A DNA stretch of 64,000 bases from Aquatica leii (GCA_035610365.1 CM069432.1:165228035-165292034), one strand, 5' to 3'. Positions 21,581 to 34,855 are shown, counted from the stretch's first letter. A program made the numbers and translations. The notes: generated from the letters alone by a model not told the origin.

Positions 21581-23690
21581 AATAATAATCTTTATTGTCC
21601 AGCAACTACATCAGAACAATTATATTTTAACAAAAAGATTTAACTTACAAAAAAAAATAAAACAATTGTGATAAATTATAATAAACTTTCTGTTAACAAA
21701 TTATACCTCATACAATAATTTAAACAAAAACTAAAAAAAACAAAATTATTTCATAAAAATAACAATAATCAATTACAAACAAATAAGAAATGTCTAATAT
21801 TACAATTTCATAAACAATAATGAAAAAAAAACTATTATTATTTACTTTTATTTCATTTTTGTAATTTAGAAATAAAATTTTGCAAAGAGTTAGAAAAACA
21901 CAATTAGGTGGAAGCTTATTATACAATTTACACATATTTAAATGCGGCGAATTTAGATGTTTCGTGTTTGCGATAGGGATAAGGAATGTGTTAGAGTTGC
22001 GTGTATTATATTTTAAATAGGAAAATGAAACGAAATATAATAATTCGGAATTGCAATAGTAATAGTTAATTAGTTTGTATAAAAACGTTATGCAAACAAA
22101 TTTTTCTACGTGTCTCTGAGTTGAAATTAAATGTGCACAAAAGATTATCATATGGATAGTTTCGTATTGGCCAATTATTGTAAGTTTTATAATACAGATA
22201 TTTTAAAAATCTACGTTGTACAGCTTTGATTTCAGTTTTATACGAGGCATAATACGGATTCCAAATAATAGAGTTGTATTCAAGTATACTTCGAACATAC
22301 GTATAATATAACTTTATTAATACTGAAGTAGAGTTAAAAATCTTACACCATCAAATAATAAAACAACGATTTTAACGCAGAAACACAAATGGAATGAACG
22401 TGATACTTAAACGATAACTTACAATCAAAGTTTACACCGAAATCTAACCATTTTGAGACTTTTTCTATTGAAATTTTATCAATTGTATAATTAAAATTTA
22501 TTTTATTGAACTTGTTAGAAAAACTCATTGTTTTACATTTGTTTACATTTATCTTTAATTTATTATTGGTGCACCAAGCGTGAAGTTTGTTCAGGTTTGA
22601 TTGTAAGAATGTACAGTCATTATTGGAGTTAATTAATGTAAATAATTTGGCATCTTTTGCATACAGAAGAATTGGACAATCAATATGTTGTACTAAATCA
22701 TGTATGTAAATGATAAATAAAAGAGGTCCTAGATTAGACCCTTGAGGAACACCTGCAGAAACAAAATATCTAGATTTGGTAAAACCATACTCAAAGTAAT
22801 TTGTTTGGTTAAATAAATATGTCTCCAATAGTATTATAAGATTTTTAGATAAACCCTAGTAATCTAACTTTGTTAGTAGTAAATGATGATTAACTAGATC
22901 AAAAGCTTTGGTTAAGTATGTATAAATAACGTCTACTTGTTTACTATCATTTAAAGCAGTAGAAACAGAGGTTGGTTGCAGTAGATTTTCCTTTAGTAAA
23001 ACCATGTTGTAAATTGCTAACAACATTAAAAATATGTGGTTGCAAAAATTGGAATAAAATTATTTCAAAAATTTTTGCAAAGTTAGATATTACTGAAATT
23101 GGTCTATAGTTTTCAACTTCAGATTTTGGTCCTTTTTTATGGACTGGAATCACTTTCGAAACCTTCTACACATCTGGAAATATAGAAGATTCTAAAATTT
23201 TGTTATAAATAATAATAAGCGAATAGCTGAAAATTTCTACACAATCCTTAATTAAAAAAGATGGTATATCATCAGGACCAGAAGATAGTTTCCATTTAAG
23301 TTTTTTTTTATAGCTTGGATAATCGACTCACTGTCAATAATAGAAAGAGTGATGTTACGATAACTTGACAACATAGGGTTTTCATGACTAAAATAGTCAC
23401 CATTGTGATCATAAACACTAGAAAAATTATCAGCAAACGCATTGACTATATCCTCAGGTGAATTAAAAAATGAAGAACCGTGTTTTACTACATCTGGAAT
23501 TCGAGATTTATTTTTTTGAGTGTTAACAAATTGATAGATTTTGTTTGGATTATGGACAATATCACATTCTAGTTGTTTAATGTAATTTTTATAAAAACGA
23601 TCAATTTTGATTTTAACACCATTATAAAAAGTTATAGCTTTTTCTTGATAAAATTGATATCGAGTAGTTTTGTACAGTTTCAAGTAATGA
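21581..23690 (-). mobile_element. 5'-truncated non-LTR retrotransposon (CR1/jockey-like), dead
   Basis: The minus strand carries a LINE from its linker region to its 3' end. A pre-RT segment lies at 23,252-23,683, RT motifs 1-2 at 22,947-23,153 (IPVHKKGPKSEVENYRPIS, LQHGFTKGKST), the palm at 22,343-22,828 (GVPQGSNLGPLLF), and the C-terminal part at 22,151-21,850 (RYNTRSSNTF-like stretch reading YNTRNSNTFLIP). The 3' end has AATAAAGATTATTATTG at about 21,595. The frame is broken several times and the YADD box reads YAKD, removing a catalytic Asp. The 5' end near 23,690 is an ordinary LINE truncation. Confidence 0.85.
22343..23153 (-). pseudogene. LINE reverse transcriptase core with YAKD active site
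   Basis: Two minus-strand frames hold fingers and palm. The first, 23,153-22,947, has the NYRPIS motif, and a frame break separates it from the second at 22,828-22,343. The second has GVPQGSNLGPLLFIIYIHDL, then ILLYAKDAKLF where functional enzymes read Y(A/V)DD, then LNKLHAWCTNNKLKINVNKCK, the usual thumb-side block, and a KWLDFGVNFDCKLSF block. The missing Asp alone would abolish polymerisation, so this copy was dead or died at that site. Confidence 0.82.
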
Positions 23691-23819
23691 TTTTTAATTA
23701 ATTAAACTGTAAGTAAAATTTTTTTTAAGGTTAATGATTTTTCTGTTTGTAGGAGTATTTCAAACAATAGCATTAAATAAAGGAGTTATTCATAGTCAAA
23801 GACGTAAAATTATATATAT

Positions 23820-25080
23820 AACGTTTATAAAACTGAAAAAGAACAAGGGGCAAGTTTCGATTCCTTTGAACAGCCTCCGAGAGAGAGAATTCTGAAGGAA
23901 GCTTCTAAAAAACCTGAACATAGTAGATTCTCTTCACCTAGAAAAACTATTAACAAAGAATGCCCAAAATCATCTGTAAACAAATTTGAAGAAGAAATTA
24001 TACGACGAATCATTTATACTTATGCTGACATTTATCATAAGAGACCCACAATGCAGGCGGTATTTCAATAATTACAGAAAGAAGTAAATGTTGACTTTCA
24101 AGGAAAATTATCTTCGTTTAAAAAGCTTGTACGAAAAATTGGCTTTCAATAGAAAAAACTAAAGACAATCGCAAACAATTAATAGAAAAAATAAGCATTA
24201 GAACAAAACGTATCTAGTTTTTGAGAAAATTAAAACAGTATAAAAAAGAAGGAAGAAACATTGTGTATTGTGATGAAACATACTTGCACAGCTCACATAC
24301 ACTCCCGAAGAGTTGGGGTGATGGTAGTGACAAATGTTTAAAGTCACCAATTGCAAAAGGCTAACGTTTAATAATTCTCCATGCTGGAGGCCAAAATGGA
24401 AAACAGGTGATTACCACGAAGATATGAATAATTCTAATTTTACAAAATGGTTAAAAGAAAAATTTATTCCTTACATTGAACCAAATTCAATGTTAGTGTT
24501 AGACAATGCTGCATACCATAATGTTTCTGTACATCCAAACCTTACATATGCATGGAAGAAAGATTTAATGCAAAAGTGGTTAGCAGAAAGAGGTATTTTG
24601 TTTGAATCATACGAAACAAAAGTTGAGTTGTATGCAAAGATTCAATTAAGCAAACCACAGCTTAAAAATTATGTAGTTGATAAAGTACTATCGGAACATG
24701 GACATGTTGTTCTAAGATTACCCCTTACCATCCAGAACTCAATCCAATTAAAAAAATATGGGCACTAATGAAAAATCATGTAGCTGTACACAATACAACA
24801 TATAAGCTAAGTGATGTTTTGAAGTTGACAGAAAATACATTTCAAGAAATCGGTGCAGCCGAATGGCAAAGTGTATGTGATCATGTAGACAAATTGGAAG
24901 CAGAATACCTTGACAGAGAAATTATTATTAACATCGATGAATCTGTAACAGATGACAAAGAATTAACAAATTTTTGTTTTAATGTTCAAAATGTAATGGA
25001 GCAAACTGTATTACGAGTTTCGATGTCTATCTTTGTATTTATTGATAAATCAAAGTATTCATTTTTAAAACATTATTAAC
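23820..25080 (+). pseudogene. Tc1/mariner-like (IS630-type) transposase pseudogene
   Basis: The + strand reads a transposase in broken frames: an N-terminal region with KFEEEIIRRIIYTYADIY; a catalytic start NIVYCDETYLHSSHTLPKSWG with the first Asp; a stretch ending HAGGQNGK that jumps straight to TGDYHEDMNN, an apparent internal deletion of about 15 residues against relatives; NSMLVLDNAAYHNV with the second Asp; and, after a one-base frameshift near 24,722, PYHPELNPIKKIWALMKNH holding the third acidic residue. The C-terminal frame (24,768-25,079) is open. Stops and indels make it dead. No terminal repeats were found. It lies directly beside the 5' end of the LINE. Confidence 0.85.
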
Positions 25081-26600
25081 TTTTATAATTAACAAATAAA
25101 ACGATAATTTGTCAATATCACAGTACTGTATTATATTTTGTTACATTATCGATTTAATTAAAATCATTGAGAAACTATTTGTAATTTCGTATAATATACT
25201 TTGTAATAAAAAAAAAGGATAAACAACTTATTTTAGCATTTTGCAAGTAATCTAGAACATATTGACAACTAGTATTTTTACTTCTTGTCGTATTTGTGTG
25301 TAAGCACATAATAAGTTCTTTCGAAATTGGAAAACTAGCCAAGAACAGGAACTGTTACGATGAAACGTTAACATACCTAAATAAGTAAATTGATTAGCAG
25401 GGTATATTTTTTGGTTAATTACTAACGTTTTTGCTTACTTTTTAGTATAGATTGTAATAATGATATAAAGATCAACAATAGTATACTTATTTAACGTTCA
25501 ACTCAATATTCATTATTTAGAACTTTAACCCATCTTTAACCTATAAGCAATCGGTAATACAGATTTTTATATGTATGTTTCTGTGATCATAGTATGTTTT
25601 TAGTTTGGCACTTAAAATCGAAAATTTTAAATTTACCGCTCGTTAGTTCTATCTTTACACTCAAGGTCACGGCCCATAAGATCCTGAAAGACCAATACAA
25701 TAGAAAACATTTTGACGGTAAAGAAAGCAGATAGACAACGATTAACAGCAGTCAAAATAGAGTATGTATGATAAATTAAGTGTTAAGAAGACAACCCTAG
25801 CGACACAAGTCAAATTTGTTTTGAATCTTATAGACAATTTATAAGAAACATCAGCTTTCTCAATACAAAACCGTTGAGTAACAGGTTAAATTAAAACTGT
25901 GTTTTCGCGTAGATTCGGTTTAATTACAGCGTTCTGGTATGAAAAAGATAACAGTAAAAACAGGTTTTCTATTTTTAAAACAAAACAGTTGAATAATTAG
26001 AAACCTAAATAGTTTTAGTTTTAAATAACTTACAATTCCAAGAAGTTTAAACCATAAATACATAATTCGCATATTAAAATGTTTACACATTAAACAAAAC
26101 AGTATACTACTAAATACATTATTTACTATTTCAATAACGGTAAAATTGTTATTACATTAAATTTAGACATTTTTTCTCCAAGAAATGTTTAAAGATATTA
26201 CTCCTTGCTATTAAATCTTTTTAATTAAATTACTACAATAAAGTTGGAATCAAACAAACTAAAATTTCTCTTAATTTTACAATAGTTTCATTTATTTATT
26301 ATTTAGTTTAATCTTTATTAAAAATTTTAAAACAAAATATCTAATTTATTGCTATTAAATCGTTATTAAAGTTTGTCAATTTGTTTTATAGTTTTTTGTA
26401 GTTAAAGATTGTAATATACAGTTCACGTAGAACCTGTATCGAGTGCGCTTCGTTTTAAATTTACATGTAATAATCGAATTAAATCTTATATTTTAGTTTA
26501 AGTACTTAAAACGAGATAAAGGCTTATTACAGATTACAAAACTGTCTAGTTAGTACTACCAATGACCACACATCAGGGCGACCACTAAGCTAAATCAACA
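25081..26600. other. AT-rich intronic stretch
   Basis: No supported gene or repeat. Confidence 0.45.
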
Positions 26601-26665
26601 CAAGATTTACATCTGGTTGAAATGGTAAGTGTAGATGACGTAAAAAACCTAATATTTTACAAGGT

Positions 26666-27255
26666 AATAATACAGATGTAAATACTATAAATTCATATAT
26701 AAAGTTAAATAACAAGTACCAACCGAATGATACCGGTTCATTCTCTGTTCATATCAAACATAAAATTAAAAAAGTAGAAAGGTTATTTCTTATCAAAATA
26801 GGGCACTATCTTTATTCGCACGATGCATTTAAGAAACACATTATTGATATTAAATTACTGGGCGTATCAAAAGTTAAAGTAATTTTCAATTGTTTGAATG
26901 CTGCAAATATGTTAATTAACTACAAATGTGTAACTAATAAAAATTTGATTGCTTACATACCTACATTTTATACTCAAAGGAAAGGGTTAGTGCGTTTGGT
27001 AGATACATTTTTCAATGAAGACTATTTAAAAATGGCTATTGAGCGTAATCAACAGATGATGGATGTTAAAAGACAGTTTAAAAGAACTACTGATAATTAC
27101 GGAAACTTAATAGCGCTACCAAGACAAAATATCGTAGTTTGATTTCTAGGAAATTTATTACCTTCAAACATTTTCATTAACGGCTTAAACTTTACGGTGG
27201 CACCTTACATTTTTCCAGTTGTTCAATGTCATAATTGCTTAAGATACGTATAGAA
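26666..27255 (+). pseudogene. I-element ORF1 (gag-like) remnant
   Basis: Reads NSYIKLNNKYQPNDTGSFSV, then FNCLNAANMLINY, TFYTQRKGLVRLVD and, past an in-frame stop at 27,140, NILPS-like then APYIFPVVQCHNCLRY, the start of a CCHC zinc knuckle of the kind found in I-clade ORF1 proteins that coat element RNA. The frame opens without a usable ATG and the rest of the knuckle region is lost just before the ORF2 start. Confidence 0.68.
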
Positions 27256-27303
27256 TCGTATAGAAAAATGCTTACAGAACATCTCTTACAATAATAATCA
27301 CAA

Positions 27304-28855
27304 TGGCGAACGTATCGAATAAACAAAGTATATCATTTTTTCAATGGAATGCTCGATCTATTAAGAAGAAAATACCGTTGCTAAAAAACTTATTATATAA
27401 AGAAGATATAGATATTGTACTGCTATCTGAAACTTGGCTAAAATCCACAAATAGTATTAGAATTAGAGGTTAAAATGTTATTAGGTTAGACCGGAATGAT
27501 GGATATGGAGGCGTCGCAATCTTAATAACTACAAAAATACCATACAGTAGAATAGAACTACAAAATAATTTTTCTAGTCAAATTGAAGTATGCGCAATTC
27601 ACATAACTGCCGCAAATCTTTTTGTTGTATCCGTATACAAGCCTCCAAATGTTAACGTTTGTGAGAAAGATTGGACAAATTAATTTACTCAATTTAATGG
27701 AAACGTAATCATATGTGGAGGCTTCAACTGTCATCACAACATGTGGGGCTCCCAAATAAATAACAAACAAGAACATATACTTGTAGATGCTATAGAAAAC
27801 ATAGACCTTATAGTACTAAATAATGGAAATCCCACTATTTTTCATTGTCCCCGTAATCATCAATCCGCGGTGGACGTTACACTTACATCATCTGCATTAG
27901 CAAGAAAAACTTCCTGGCAAGTCTTAGAAGATCCCGTGGATTCAGATCATTTTCCAGTTTGCATTCAACTTAACTTCAATATTGCAGAAACGTTAATCAT
28001 TCCTTCTAACAAATGGTCAGATTGTAATGCTAATTGGCCTAGATATAAATCAACAATTGAAACTTATCTTAATCAAAATCCACTTTGCAGTTCAACAACA
28101 GCCCAAAAATTTAAAATTCTCACAGACGCCATAGAATACGCATCCTCTATTGCACTAACAACCAATAAACCATTTTAATTAAAATATCAGTTAGCTACTT
28201 GGTGGGATCAAGATTGTATAAAAATAATTAATAAAAAAAAAATAATATGAAAAGAGTATAAAAAATTATCTAATTTTGAAAACTTTGACAAATACAAAAA
28301 AAGTGAAGCAAACTGTAAATGAATGCTCTTGCAAAAAAGTAGAGAAAGTTGGAAAAATTATTTAAGTACAATAAACAAAAACACTTCACCTTTTAAAATA
28401 TGGAAAAAAATAAGACAAATTTGTCCCAACCAAAAAAAACTTACAATTTTATCTGAGAATCTTATAGACAAATTATTAGATAAATACGCACCTTCTTATG
28501 CATCACTTCCTTTTATAGGTAATACAGATAATTCTACGCAAAACAATTTTATAAGCAACAAATTTACTTACTCTGAATTATCTTGTGCAATAAAACAACT
28601 CCATAACACGGCTCCAGGATTAGAGAATCTCACCTACCCTATGATTACACAACTTCCTTGTACGGCTTTGCAAACAATTTTAGATGATTACAATGATTGG
28701 TGGTTAAATGGAACATATATTTCTGAATTAAAAAAAATTGTCATTATATTTATATTAAAACCTAATAAAGACGCTAATTTAACAGATTCATACAGACCTC
28801 CCTTATGTCATGTTTAACAAAAACATTTGAACGTATGATAAAATCAAGATTAGAG
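27304..28855 (+). pseudogene. I-element ORF2 N-terminal part: AP endonuclease and start of RT
   Basis: ATG at 27,304 opens ISFFQWNARSI and DIVLLSETWL, the first endonuclease blocks (Asn and Glu positions). A stop follows at about 27,471. The frame goes on with YGGVAILI, VVSVYKPP and IICGGFNCHHNMWGS (D/N-type block, GDFNxHH in relatives). The open frame 27,741-28,178 ends with SAVDVTLTS and DPVDSDHFPVCI, the final SDH box. A last frame, 28,323-28,817, has the RT start (LHNTAPGLENLTYPMI, IILKPNK, SYRP). The endonuclease nicks target DNA in this family. Stops at several points make it non-functional. Confidence 0.85.
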
Positions 28856-30332
28856 CACAGAGAGAAATGCTGTATCACAATTTTGCACAAGATTGTGCAT
28901 AACTGTATTGTTGATGATATTACTACAATTGTTTATATTTATACCATAGGCTTGCACGCTTTGATTTAATACGTTTGGATAAAAAGTTTATGAAGTTTTA
29001 TTTGACAAATTGTTTGAAAAATATTATAAACTTTAGTATGCTTTGTATTCGACAACAATGTGCTAGTATTTTGCACAATTTTGTTTTAGTTTCTTGTACA
29101 GCTTTGATATTACAATAAGATTATGCAATTCTTTTAAACTCGGAATAAAGAAAAAAATTGAACGATAACGATAAGCGATAACGCGTTGTATGTAACGTAT
29201 GTAAAGACGCTGATGTTGACACTTACAGACCACATGCAGAGCACCGAAGTAAACAAAGTTCTCGGAAAATATGTGAACTAACTTTAAAAATTTGAAGCGG
29301 TAAATGTTTCATCCAATTACAATTAGCAAGTACGTCCGCTTGAAACAATGTCTACAATTAAAATTCCTTGATTGCGTTGGGTTTGTTTACATCTTTACCT
29401 CCTGTTTTCTGAAAAATTCGTAGTTATTCAGTTAGTTTTTGTCAAGACTTTTTGAAACGCTGTTATTTAAACAAAGTAAGTGTATTTATAACATTTTTCA
29501 AGTGTAACCTTTGTTTGTAACCTCAATTATTACTTTAAATTCTGTATTTAATTCCAGCGTTAATTCTACGGACAACAGCTAATTTCTGATGGAGATTTTT
29601 ACATTACTTACTTTCTGTATTGTTTCAGCTGTTATTTACCAACATGAAATCGAAATCGAAGAAAACCATTCATTCCGAAACAAGAAACATTATAAATGTT
29701 GTGAAGTTTTCCGATAAACTCCTTTTAGAGAAGGCAACCAAACTAGCAAAGCAACCACATTTATAAAAAAATTTGGAGTGAATCGATAACAAGCAGTAAT
29801 AGAATTTTAAGATATCCCTCGAAGAAAAAAATAAGTATATAAAATAAGTATACCATTTAAATATAAATAAATAATGCTCTTAAGATTTGCAATGTTTTAT
29901 TGACAATTCACCCAATATATGTTACTTTTAAGTAAATAACATTTAACCAAGATGAATAAAGTTTCACAATAAAAAGCTATACGAAATAATAATAATTTGC
30001 ACAATATTGTGCAAAATTAACCAACGAGAATATGTATCTAGATAATATACCATTGGGTATAAATACTTCAAGCATAGTTTTAAAAAAAGTATGACAACAT
30101 TGTGTAAAACTTTACTATCTATTTTAGAGCATTTTTTAAACAAATTGTGATATGGTGCGATCAATTTAAAATGTAAAAATTGCTTATATGTAATGAAAAA
30201 ACACTGTACAATTTAATCTGCCCAAATGAATGCAATAAAACTGCACAAATTGGTCTTGTCACTTTTTCAGACCCAATTTGTGTACTTTTGATTAACAATT
30301 GTAGATAAAATATACAAAGATTTCTCTCTGTG
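28856..30332. mobile_element. 1,477-bp TIR element inserted in the I-element RT
   Basis: CACAGAGAGAAAT at 28,856-28,868 is the exact reverse complement of 30,320-30,332. An AG doublet occurs on both outer sides, and removing the element with one AG reconnects the RT frame (RLE to WFVNTILL...NQFGFRRGRS). Near the ends lie copies of TTGCACAA-type palindromes (about 28,880-28,905 and 29,995-30,015), possible transposase sites. Inside, an intron (29,477-29,629) precedes an ATG at 29,644 reading KTIHSETRNIINVVKFSDK, which resembles the N-terminus of some IS630-type transposases, then stops. Superfamily is uncertain. Confidence 0.85.
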
Positions 30333-31339
30333 AGTGGTTTTGTGAACACAATACGATATTGCTTTCAAATCAATTTGGATTCCGTCGAGGTCGTAGTACA
30401 CTTGACGCCTTAATACAATTAGTGACTGATATACATATTACATTATCAAATAATGAATATTTAGCATGTTTGTATGTAGACTGAAAAGGCGCATATGAAG
30501 CTGTTGATCTTAGCATTCTTAAAAACAAACTCCAAGCTATTAATCTACCTAACAAAGTAGCAACTAGCATTGTCAACTTATTTGTTAACCGGAAAATATA
30601 TATTAAAGATCACAATAAAGTAAATCACGGTCCCAGATATGTTTCCCAAGGTATACCGCAACGTTTGGTACTCAGTCCTTTGCTGTTTAATATTTATACA
30701 GCAAGTTTACACAGCTTATGAAGCGGTCGTCGTATTACTTGTTTACAGTACGCGGATGACATTTGCCTGTATTACTCAAATAGATCTTATGATGCCTGTA
30801 TAGAAAATTTGAGTCACGCTATATGCACTGTATCGCAATGGATGAGTGAACATGGTTTTGATCTGTCACCATCCAAAACAGCAATCCAAGTTTTTACCAG
30901 ACATAGGTGAAGAATAGATAACACTATTGATCTGGGCGGACATAATATTCCATCGGTCTACTTTTACAAATATTTAGGGGTCATATTAGACACCAAATTA
31001 CTGTGGACAAAGTATATAGACGATATACGAGAAAAGTGCGAAAAAAGGATCAATATTTTAAAATGCACAACTAGAATCAAATTCGGTGCGGATCCTATTA
31101 GCTCTCTTCTTCTATACAAGGCATATATAAGATCGTTACTAGATTATGGTAGCATTCTGTACCGGTCAGCATCTAAAAGTAACTTAGCTAAACTCGATAG
31201 AATACAATTCAAATCTCTTCGTATTTGTGTGGGTGCTATGACGTCATCTCCATGTCAGGCTGTTTTAGTAAAAACTCAAGAACCACCACTATTCTTAAGG
31301 AGACAATATCTGTCAATCAAAAAAACACTAAAAATTTGA
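30333..31339 (+). pseudogene. I-element reverse transcriptase, main part
   Basis: Shows NQFGFRRGRSTLDALIQL, LACLYVD (followed by a stop, then KGAYEAVD), GIPQRLVLSPLLFNIY, and LQYADDICLYYSN with the intact YADD catalytic box (30,749-30,760). Downstream are LSPSKTAIQVFTR, YKYLGVILDTKLLW, and the C-terminal helices ending at LFLRRQYLSIKK. It is only lightly damaged: three to four stops in about 335 codons. RT copies element RNA at the nicked target. Confidence 0.87.
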
Positions 31340-31441
31340 TTATTTAATAATGAGTTAACAAATAAGTTGCACTCTTTACATATTCATTGCCTGACAAATA
31401 CTTACTGGAGACTTAAAAATGACCCCCTTTAGTATCTGCAT

Positions 31442-32365
31442 ATGCTGATACTATTAACCTTTGTCAAACTAAAAAAAAACACTACGTATCCAATGTTTCT
31501 TGAACCGTACCACCTTATTTTTTTCAAACCAAAAATCGTTATTCCAGTTTTTAATAATAATCGCCAAGACAATAATTCTTTAGTAAAGTCTATAATTGCA
31601 AAATCTATTAACCCAACAGTAATATCTACGGATGGATCAAAGATTCGTAATAGAACAGGTTGCGCTTTTTACAGTTGCAGTACCAAACAGTCATTCTTAT
31701 TCAGACTTAACAATAATTGTTCAATTTTTAATGCAGAAGCATACGCTATTAATCAAAGCTTGGTTTGGATTAAACAAAATAATACGCCAAATGCTATTAT
31801 CCTTTCTGATTCTAAATCCGTACTAACAGCATTACTTCAATTTTCAAATAAGTGCTTTAAAAACGATCTATTTACAAACATAATGTCACAACTTTTTGAG
31901 CTTCATCAATTGAATATAACAGTCACATTAGTATGGGTCAAAGCGCACCAAGGAATCGTAGAAAATGAAATAGTCAACAAGTTCGCAAAGTCATCTCTAA
32001 ATCTACCAGAGTGCACCAATGTCATAAGTTACTCACATTTATTAACAGTGTTCGAAATAAAAGCAAGAACTAATTGGGAAAATCATTGGTTACAACACGT
32101 TCGTAGTCACTCACAAAGCTGTTACAGCATATTAAACCCTAATTTACCTAAGTCACCTCCTATATTTTGTTTTTTACTACCAAAATATGAATTAACAATA
32201 ATAACCAGATTACGTTTAGGACATGGCCGCTTTCCTACTCATCTGCATCGTGTTGGTTTAAGAAGTAATGGTAATTGTACATGTAACAACAATTGTACAG
32301 GCGATTTGAACCATCTGTTGTTCAGTTGTATGAATTATGAAATATATAAAACAATTTCTTTGTAA
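31442..32365 (+). pseudogene. I-element RNase H domain and C-terminus
   Basis: An open frame of 307 codons without a true start of its own. VISTDGSKIRNRTGCAFY carries the first RNase H Asp, FNAEAYAINQSL the Glu, AIILSDSKSVLTAL the second Asp, and VTLVWVKAHQGIVENEIVNKFAK the His-box region (relatives end GxxGNExxD). The C-terminus has RLGHGRFPTHLHR and a Cys/His cluster CTCNNNCTGDLNHLLFSC, usual for the clade. RNase H removes element RNA from the hybrid. It follows the RT after a stop near 31,338 and is the best kept part of the element. Confidence 0.87.
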
Positions 32366-32490
32366 TCTTTTGCATTGGTAAGCGTTACATAACATAAAAG
32401 TGTATAAAATTTTAACTCGTTTTGTTAGAGTTTGTGGGTTTAGTTTGTAAAGTTTATAAACACAAAATAAAATATTTAAAAATAAAAACA

Positions 32491-34855
32491 AAGTTTTCTT
32501 GATTATGTGTTTGTTGAAGTAATGGTTAATTTATTTATAACTATACAAAAACAAATTTTACAGACGTCAACTTAAGCAGATACAATTGTTTTTGGTCTTT
32601 ATTTACCATAATTTTACTAAAGTGTCACATTAACAAGAAGCAGTAATAAATCTATAATTATTATTTTGTTTATATTTCTTTTGTTTACAAAGCATAAAAA
32701 TGTTTTTTGTAATTACAGTTCAAATAAAGACACTGAACTTTTGTTTTTTAAATAATACATAAGTCAGATATATAAATACTTGTTATGTTTTAGCAGTGAC
32801 GGCTCGTGAGGTCGGGCTAAGGGGGGCTACATTATTTAGGTAACTACTAAAATGTTTTAAAGTTAATAAATAAATTCCGTTGAGCAATGTATATGGATGG
32901 CGTGCAAAATTTTTATGTTTTTTTTAATTTACTCATTTAAATGTTTCAAGTTTGCACCTACATCCTAAGTCGTTAATTTTATCGGTTCCATCGGAATAAA
33001 ACAAGAAACATGGGAAACAAAACAAGCATTTATTGTATAATTTCCACATGCTCAGTCATTGTTATTATAAACTGCACTAGTAAAATGCCCTGTAAAAAGT
33101 TACGTTTTCCAGTTTTATCTGCTTGATTAAATTTTAAATTTGAACTTGGCCTTCTGAGAAATCTTTTCTTGGCTTAGTATTTAATGATTTATCAAGAGAA
33201 TACTTATACTAATTATTGTTTTTGATACAAAGACTTTAGTCGTGTCGATTTTTACAGATTTTTTCTTAACAGGAAAGATGTTTCTAAAGATTATAATAAG
33301 GTAGTTTTGTTGTAATTAAAGAATGATGATAATTGTGTGTTTATTTTTACATTTACTATAGAAAATCGTTTCTAGAAAAGTTTCTGGTTTAGAATTAACT
33401 ATTTGTTTTTCATAGATAGATCGAATTTCTTACTTTAAAACTATTTTTAAGTTATTTACAATATACATCATACATATCCCAGACAGCAAAACTCAAGTAC
33501 AAGAATTGTAGTATTGCTCAAACTATTTTCTTACATTCTGTTAGTAAATGTGCAATTTCTTAACTACTCTGATCGCCACTTTTACGGTATTTGTCGATAT
33601 TATTACTGTAAAATGTCAATTTTATATAATCTTTGCATTGTAGTTACGTAATACAAAGCAGTTATGCTACTATTTTAAACCACGCATTGTGGAAAATAAA
33701 CAATATGCCTAAGAACAGTATGTTAGTAGTACTGTTAAAAGTGTCTATTATTGGAAACAAAAAATAAAATACCAACTTCTTTACAATTAGTGTAAGGAAA
33801 ACGTTTTATTACTTTTGTATGACAACTTGCCATGACGTCACAATTTAATTAAAACGGACAGTAAATTTAAAGCAACATAACTTTTTGTGATATGCCATTA
33901 GTTAAATTTAAGCGAAAATAAATTTTATTGTGTATTTTGAGTTACAAAATAGTAATAACCTTAGCAATGTACAATAAATGGCAGTTACGTCAGTACTCCG
34001 TGCGGTGTTACATGTTTTACGCTATTGTATTTTTAATCCTTTTCGAATAAGTAAACGTTTCTTTAAAAATAATTTTTTTATGGTGTGTAATACATGATAA
34101 TATATTTAGTTTAAATTTTATACACAGCTACAACTGTCCCTTAACGGTTAAATAATTATATTTCAAAATCGTGTTTATAGAACTGTAGTTAACAAATTGA
34201 AACTTGAAACTTGCCTTATTGTATCTGTATGAATGGTATTCTTAGAAAAAAGGACAAAATCTATTTTTAAGTCAGGTACTTTTAAGGTTTATTATCTATT
34301 ACTCTTACTAGTTTTACGAACTTCTTGAAAAAGATCTAAAATTGACATTTTTTCTGTAAATAATTTAGTAAATCCGAAAAAACAAAAATTTTTAGAATAA
34401 TTTGAGATTTATTTGATGAGTTGAAAATACACAAACAGTATTCATACAAAATATGTATGCACAGTCATTCACGTATTATACCTAATTTATCCTGTCATTT
34501 GAACATTTTATAACCCGCCTATGAGTTAAAACTAAAATTTGAAGATTCATCCCCTCCAAGCTAAATACTTGTATTTGCTAGGTACATACCTGGAAATCGT
34601 ACTTCATTTGTGTCCGTGTTTGTAAACCGTTCTGTAGTTTTGAAATCGATTTTTGCAGCGTTATTGAGGTAAGTATTTTTTTAACAAGTTTATCACCTAA
34701 TATATTTCAACTTTCTTTGAGTTCTGGGAGACAAATCGACAAACAACCATCCAACTCAGAAATTTTATAAGGTATAAGTACAAATTATTGAAACTGACGA
34801 GTTAATATCGTGATATTTTTTTTTGGCGCTAAAAAATGTAACAAAAATTTTATTA
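32491..34855. other. Non-coding intronic stretch with a possible hAT end
   Basis: CAGTGACGGCTCGTGAGG at 32,794-32,811 resembles known hAT termini (CAGTGGCGGCTCGTG type) but no partner end was found. Nothing else supported. Confidence 0.35.

Larger units (their letters stand above)
26601..32490 (+). mobile_element. I-clade LINE, nearly full coding span, interrupted by a DNA element
   Basis: Order on the + strand: ORF1 remnant with a zinc knuckle (26,666-27,255), AP endonuclease from about 27,304, reverse transcriptase split by a 1,477-bp insertion (28,856-30,332), and an RNase H domain (31,442-32,365). EN-RT-RNase H in one ORF2 with a separate ORF1 is the I-element layout. Several in-frame stops and a few shifts show decay, but long open stretches remain. 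The 5' and 3' limits are approximate; an AATAAA is near 32,465. Confidence 0.85.

Noticed and set aside
32794-32830. hAT-like CAGTGACGGCTCGTG terminus
   Set aside because: Mentioned inside the spacer entry only, since no partner end, duplication or transposase was found.
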